Source of the DNA: Desulfobacula sp.
GTDB lineage: Bacteria; Desulfobacterota; Desulfobacteria; Desulfobacterales; Desulfobacteraceae
Direction: 5' to 3'
Assembly: GCA_023139225.1 (NCBI GenBank)
Contig: JAGLNZ010000336.1
Coordinates: 1 to 6,959, forward strand
Length of the DNA stretch: 6,959 nucleotides
The translations under genes were made by a program, and so were the position numbers. Below the pieces are notes generated by a model, which was not told the DNA's origin, ran no database searches, and was given only the letters and a program-made list of their open reading frames with translations. Positions 5,499 to 6,959 of this stretch are shown here, in pieces; position 1 is the first letter of the stretch; each line of letters begins with the position of its first letter.

Positions 5499-6901
5499 AA
5501 ATCTTTTTTAACAACCGGGTTTATTCCCATTGTAAGGGTGAGCTTCCCCTGAGGCCGAGTTAGACGACCAGCTCTTTGGATAATTTGATGCCGAATAGTA
5601 TCCAATTTTTTAAATTTCCAGGCAGTCGGACGCTTTGGTTTGGCCCGGGTTGCTGCAGGATGGGCCACCATTTGCATTTCTCTTGAAAAATTGTGTGCCA
5701 TCATGGAAGCAAGTGTGAAAACCTGATTCGATGATAACCGCTTGCATGGAATAACACCGAGAGCAGTATCAGTTTTAGCATCGCCAAATATAGATTCCTG
5801 CGATCCACGACCATTATGGAACAAAACAACCGATTTTGCCGATTCGGTTTTATTGGTTACAATCACCTTATATTCATAATTCAGATCAAGGGGTTCAAAA
5901 AGATCCAATTGGAGAGGGCCTTTTTGTGGTTTTTTGATTTTCTTTTTAGTAAACACAAATCTAAATTCACTGCTCCAGGATTTAGGTTTCCATTGAGTTT
6001 CAAAATATGACCATTTGTTATCAATTTCATGCCATGAACTGCATTCTTCAATCATCTTTTTTAGCTTGGCAAACCTTGCAAAAGGAACAGAGGCTGTAAA
6101 TTTCACATGATTTTCAGCCATTAAGGAAATAATGTCTTGGTTGAAAAAAGCACTGTCCATACGAGACTCTATGATAGTCCCCGGTACTTGTGATTTAGTT
6201 TTTTTAAAACACTGGAGCATGAAATCTGCTGCACCATTTGAATCATGTACATTACCGGGGCGGTGATGCATATCAAAGAATTGGCCTGTTTGGGCTATAG
6301 TGCAGAATAGTGGATAGTAACTTCTGGCCCCTTTTCTGACTTTGTTATATCCGACAGCAGATCCCTGGGCATGCCTCTTGGTCGATAAAACCGAACCATC
6401 AAAATCCAGGGTAAGCCGATTAAATCGTTCTCGTTGGAGCCCATTAATTACAAATGACCGGGATAACCTGCGAAGATTAGCAATACTTTGAGTATCCATC
6501 TGGGAGAGGCTTCTTGAAATGGTTGAAACATCTGGAAACTTTTTCAATCCCAATAAACGGAGAACAAGAGGGTCATCCCGATAATAATCAATTTCTCTCA
6601 ATCTCCGAAAACCCAAAATCAGATGAACGACAAGAAGCATCACGATAAAATGATGGCCGAAGATTGGAGACACCTTCATATGGGAAAAGCATTTTTTAAG
6701 TTTGTTTTTCAAATCCATCCGTTTAAACAATAGTTGGAAAATCAAAAGACCTGAGAAGGAAGTGAGCTGTTGATCTTCAAATCGGATCTGAGGAATTTTG
6801 TGGAATTTAGTATAAATTTGTGTTTTACTGGACTTCACTTGAGGTGGCCTCCTGATTAAGGTTGTTTTTTGTCTCGTAAACTTATTATAACCTTTATTCA
6901 T
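5462..6901 (-). CDS. IS1380-family transposase (DDE type)
   Basis: This enzyme would cut and join the ends of the surrounding insertion sequence. The chosen start is ATG at 6901-6899, giving 479 residues, because GAGGAA (6911-6906) lies 4 nt before it. A TTG at 6913 would add four residues but overlaps that ribosome binding site and lacks one of its own. The RNase H-like DDE core is visible: LTLDFDGSV with D166/D168, then GYNKVRKGARSYYPLF and RPGNVHDSNGA, which are typical of IS1380 transposases. RMDSAFF follows with the second acidic residue, D249. NGRGSQESIFGD carries the glutamate E369 before ASMMAHNFSREM. A hydrophobic helix-rich N-terminal segment (about 50-100) precedes the core, and the C-terminus is basic. 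There are no frameshifts or stops, so the protein may be functional. The gene reads towards the kinase remnant. Confidence 0.92.
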   Translation of the reverse strand: MNKGYNKFTRQKTTLIRRPPQVKSSKTQIYTKFHKIPQIRFEDQQLTSFSGLLIFQLLFKRMDLKNKLKKCFSHMKVSPIFGHHFIVMLLVVHLILGFRRLREIDYYRDDPLVLRLLGLKKFPDVSTISRSLSQMDTQSIANLRRLSRSFVINGLQRERFNRLTLDFDGSVLSTKRHAQGSAVGYNKVRKGARSYYPLFCTIAQTGQFFDMHHRPGNVHDSNGAADFMLQCFKKTKSQVPGTIIESRMDSAFFNQDIISLMAENHVKFTASVPFARFAKLKKMIEECSSWHEIDNKWSYFETQWKPKSWSSEFRFVFTKKKIKKPQKGPLQLDLFEPLDLNYEYKVIVTNKTESAKSVVLFHNGRGSQESIFGDAKTDTALGVIPCKRLSSNQVFTLASMMAHNFSREMQMVAHPAATRAKPKRPTAWKFKKLDTIRHQIIQRAGRLTRPQGKLTLTMGINPVVKKDLLHFMDVLQKAA

Positions 6902-6905
6902 AGGC

Positions 6906-6911
6906 TTCCTC
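6906..6911 (-). promoter_or_regulatory. Ribosome binding site that decides the transposase start
   Basis: Read on the minus strand, GAGGAA precedes the ATG at 6901 by 4 nt. The alternative TTG start at 6913-6911 overlaps this motif, which argues for the ATG. Confidence 0.6.
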
Positions 6912-6922
6912 AAGCTTTTTTT

Positions 6923-6950
6923 ACTATATATTTACTTCTTTTTTATGCAA
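6923..6950 (-). promoter_or_regulatory. Candidate transposase promoter overlapping the right inverted repeat
   Basis: On the minus strand, TTGCAT (6950-6945), which is part of the inverted repeat, is followed after 16 bp by TATAGT (6928-6923), a five-of-six match to the -10 consensus. The -35 match is only three of six. Placing the -35 in the terminal repeat is common in insertion sequences and would let transposase binding repress its own gene. This is a pattern call only. Confidence 0.35.
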
Positions 6951-6958
6951 TCTCAGGG
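6941..6958 (-). repeat. Right terminal inverted repeat of the IS1380-type element
   Basis: Read on the minus strand this end is CCCTGAGATTGCATAAAA, matching the left end at 15 of 18 positions. Only T6959 lies beyond it in the window, so the flanking target copy and the continuation of the interrupted kinase gene are not visible. Confidence 0.82.
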
Positions 6959-6959
6959 T

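Larger units (their letters stand above)
5422..6958 (-). mobile_element. IS1380-family insertion sequence, apparently complete
   Basis: The element is about 1537 bp, bounded by imperfect inverted repeats of 18 bp (15 of 18 match), and contains a single intact transposase gene on the minus strand. It interrupts the hybrid kinase gene: kinase coding sequence runs to its left edge, and the first in-frame stop lies in its left repeat. The transposase and the kinase point the same way. There are no passenger genes. The transposase ends 40 bp inside the left end and begins 57 bp inside the right end, so almost all of the element is coding. The intact reading frame and good ends suggest a fairly recent and possibly still mobile copy. 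Family assignment rests on the transposase motifs; no relative has been compared. Confidence 0.85.

Noticed and set aside
6902..6913. TTG start for the transposase adding Met-Arg-Lys-Pro.
   Set aside because: The TTG overlaps the GAGGAA ribosome binding site that serves the ATG at 6901 and has no such site of its own.
1..6959. CRISPR array, tRNA/rRNA genes, phage genes, toxin-antitoxin pair or retron-like element.
   Set aside because: No regularly spaced repeats, no cloverleaf or rRNA-like sequence, and no matching protein motifs were seen on either strand.

Overview
The window reads as chromosomal DNA of an anaerobic bacterium, most likely a sulfate reducer of the Desulfobacterales (Desulfobacula or Desulfobacter type). 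This placement is an inference. It rests on the moderately low GC content, an aldehyde:ferredoxin oxidoreductase (AOR) of the tungsten/molybdenum-pterin family, a stand-alone histidinol dehydrogenase, and a hybrid histidine kinase of the kinase-plus-receiver type common in that group. No 16S or other phylogenetic marker is present.

Layout from left to right. Positions 1-51 probably hold the last codons of an upstream plus-strand gene. Next comes an RtcB-type RNA ligase (72-1253) with an unusual polybasic C-terminal tail. After 33 bp, a strong ribosome binding site leads into an AOR-family oxidoreductase (1287-3014). A textbook hairpin terminator (3033-3070) closes this two-gene unit. An AT-rich leader of about 170 bp precedes hisD (3240-4535), whose zinc and catalytic residues are all intact.

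Downstream of hisD, on the opposite strand and only 3 bp away, lies the 3' remnant of a hybrid sensor kinase (4539-5421): the HATPase domain plus a C-terminal receiver. Its reading frame runs without interruption up to 5421 and then stops inside the terminal inverted repeat of an IS1380-family insertion sequence (about 5422-6958). The element carries one intact transposase gene on the minus strand and recognisable inverted repeats at both ends. Its right end almost coincides with the window edge, so the missing half of the kinase and the second target-site copy should lie just beyond position 6959.

How the parts work together. RtcB and AOR are probably co-transcribed, although no functional link between RNA end joining and aldehyde oxidation is established. 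HisD catalyses the last two steps of histidine biosynthesis and appears to be its own transcription unit. The kinase has been inactivated by the transposon. I see no CRISPR array, defence island, tRNA, rRNA or clear riboswitch, and nothing that amounts to a new multi-gene system. The most notable points are the IS-disrupted kinase, the basic tail that extends the RtcB C-terminus, and the RtcB-AOR pairing.
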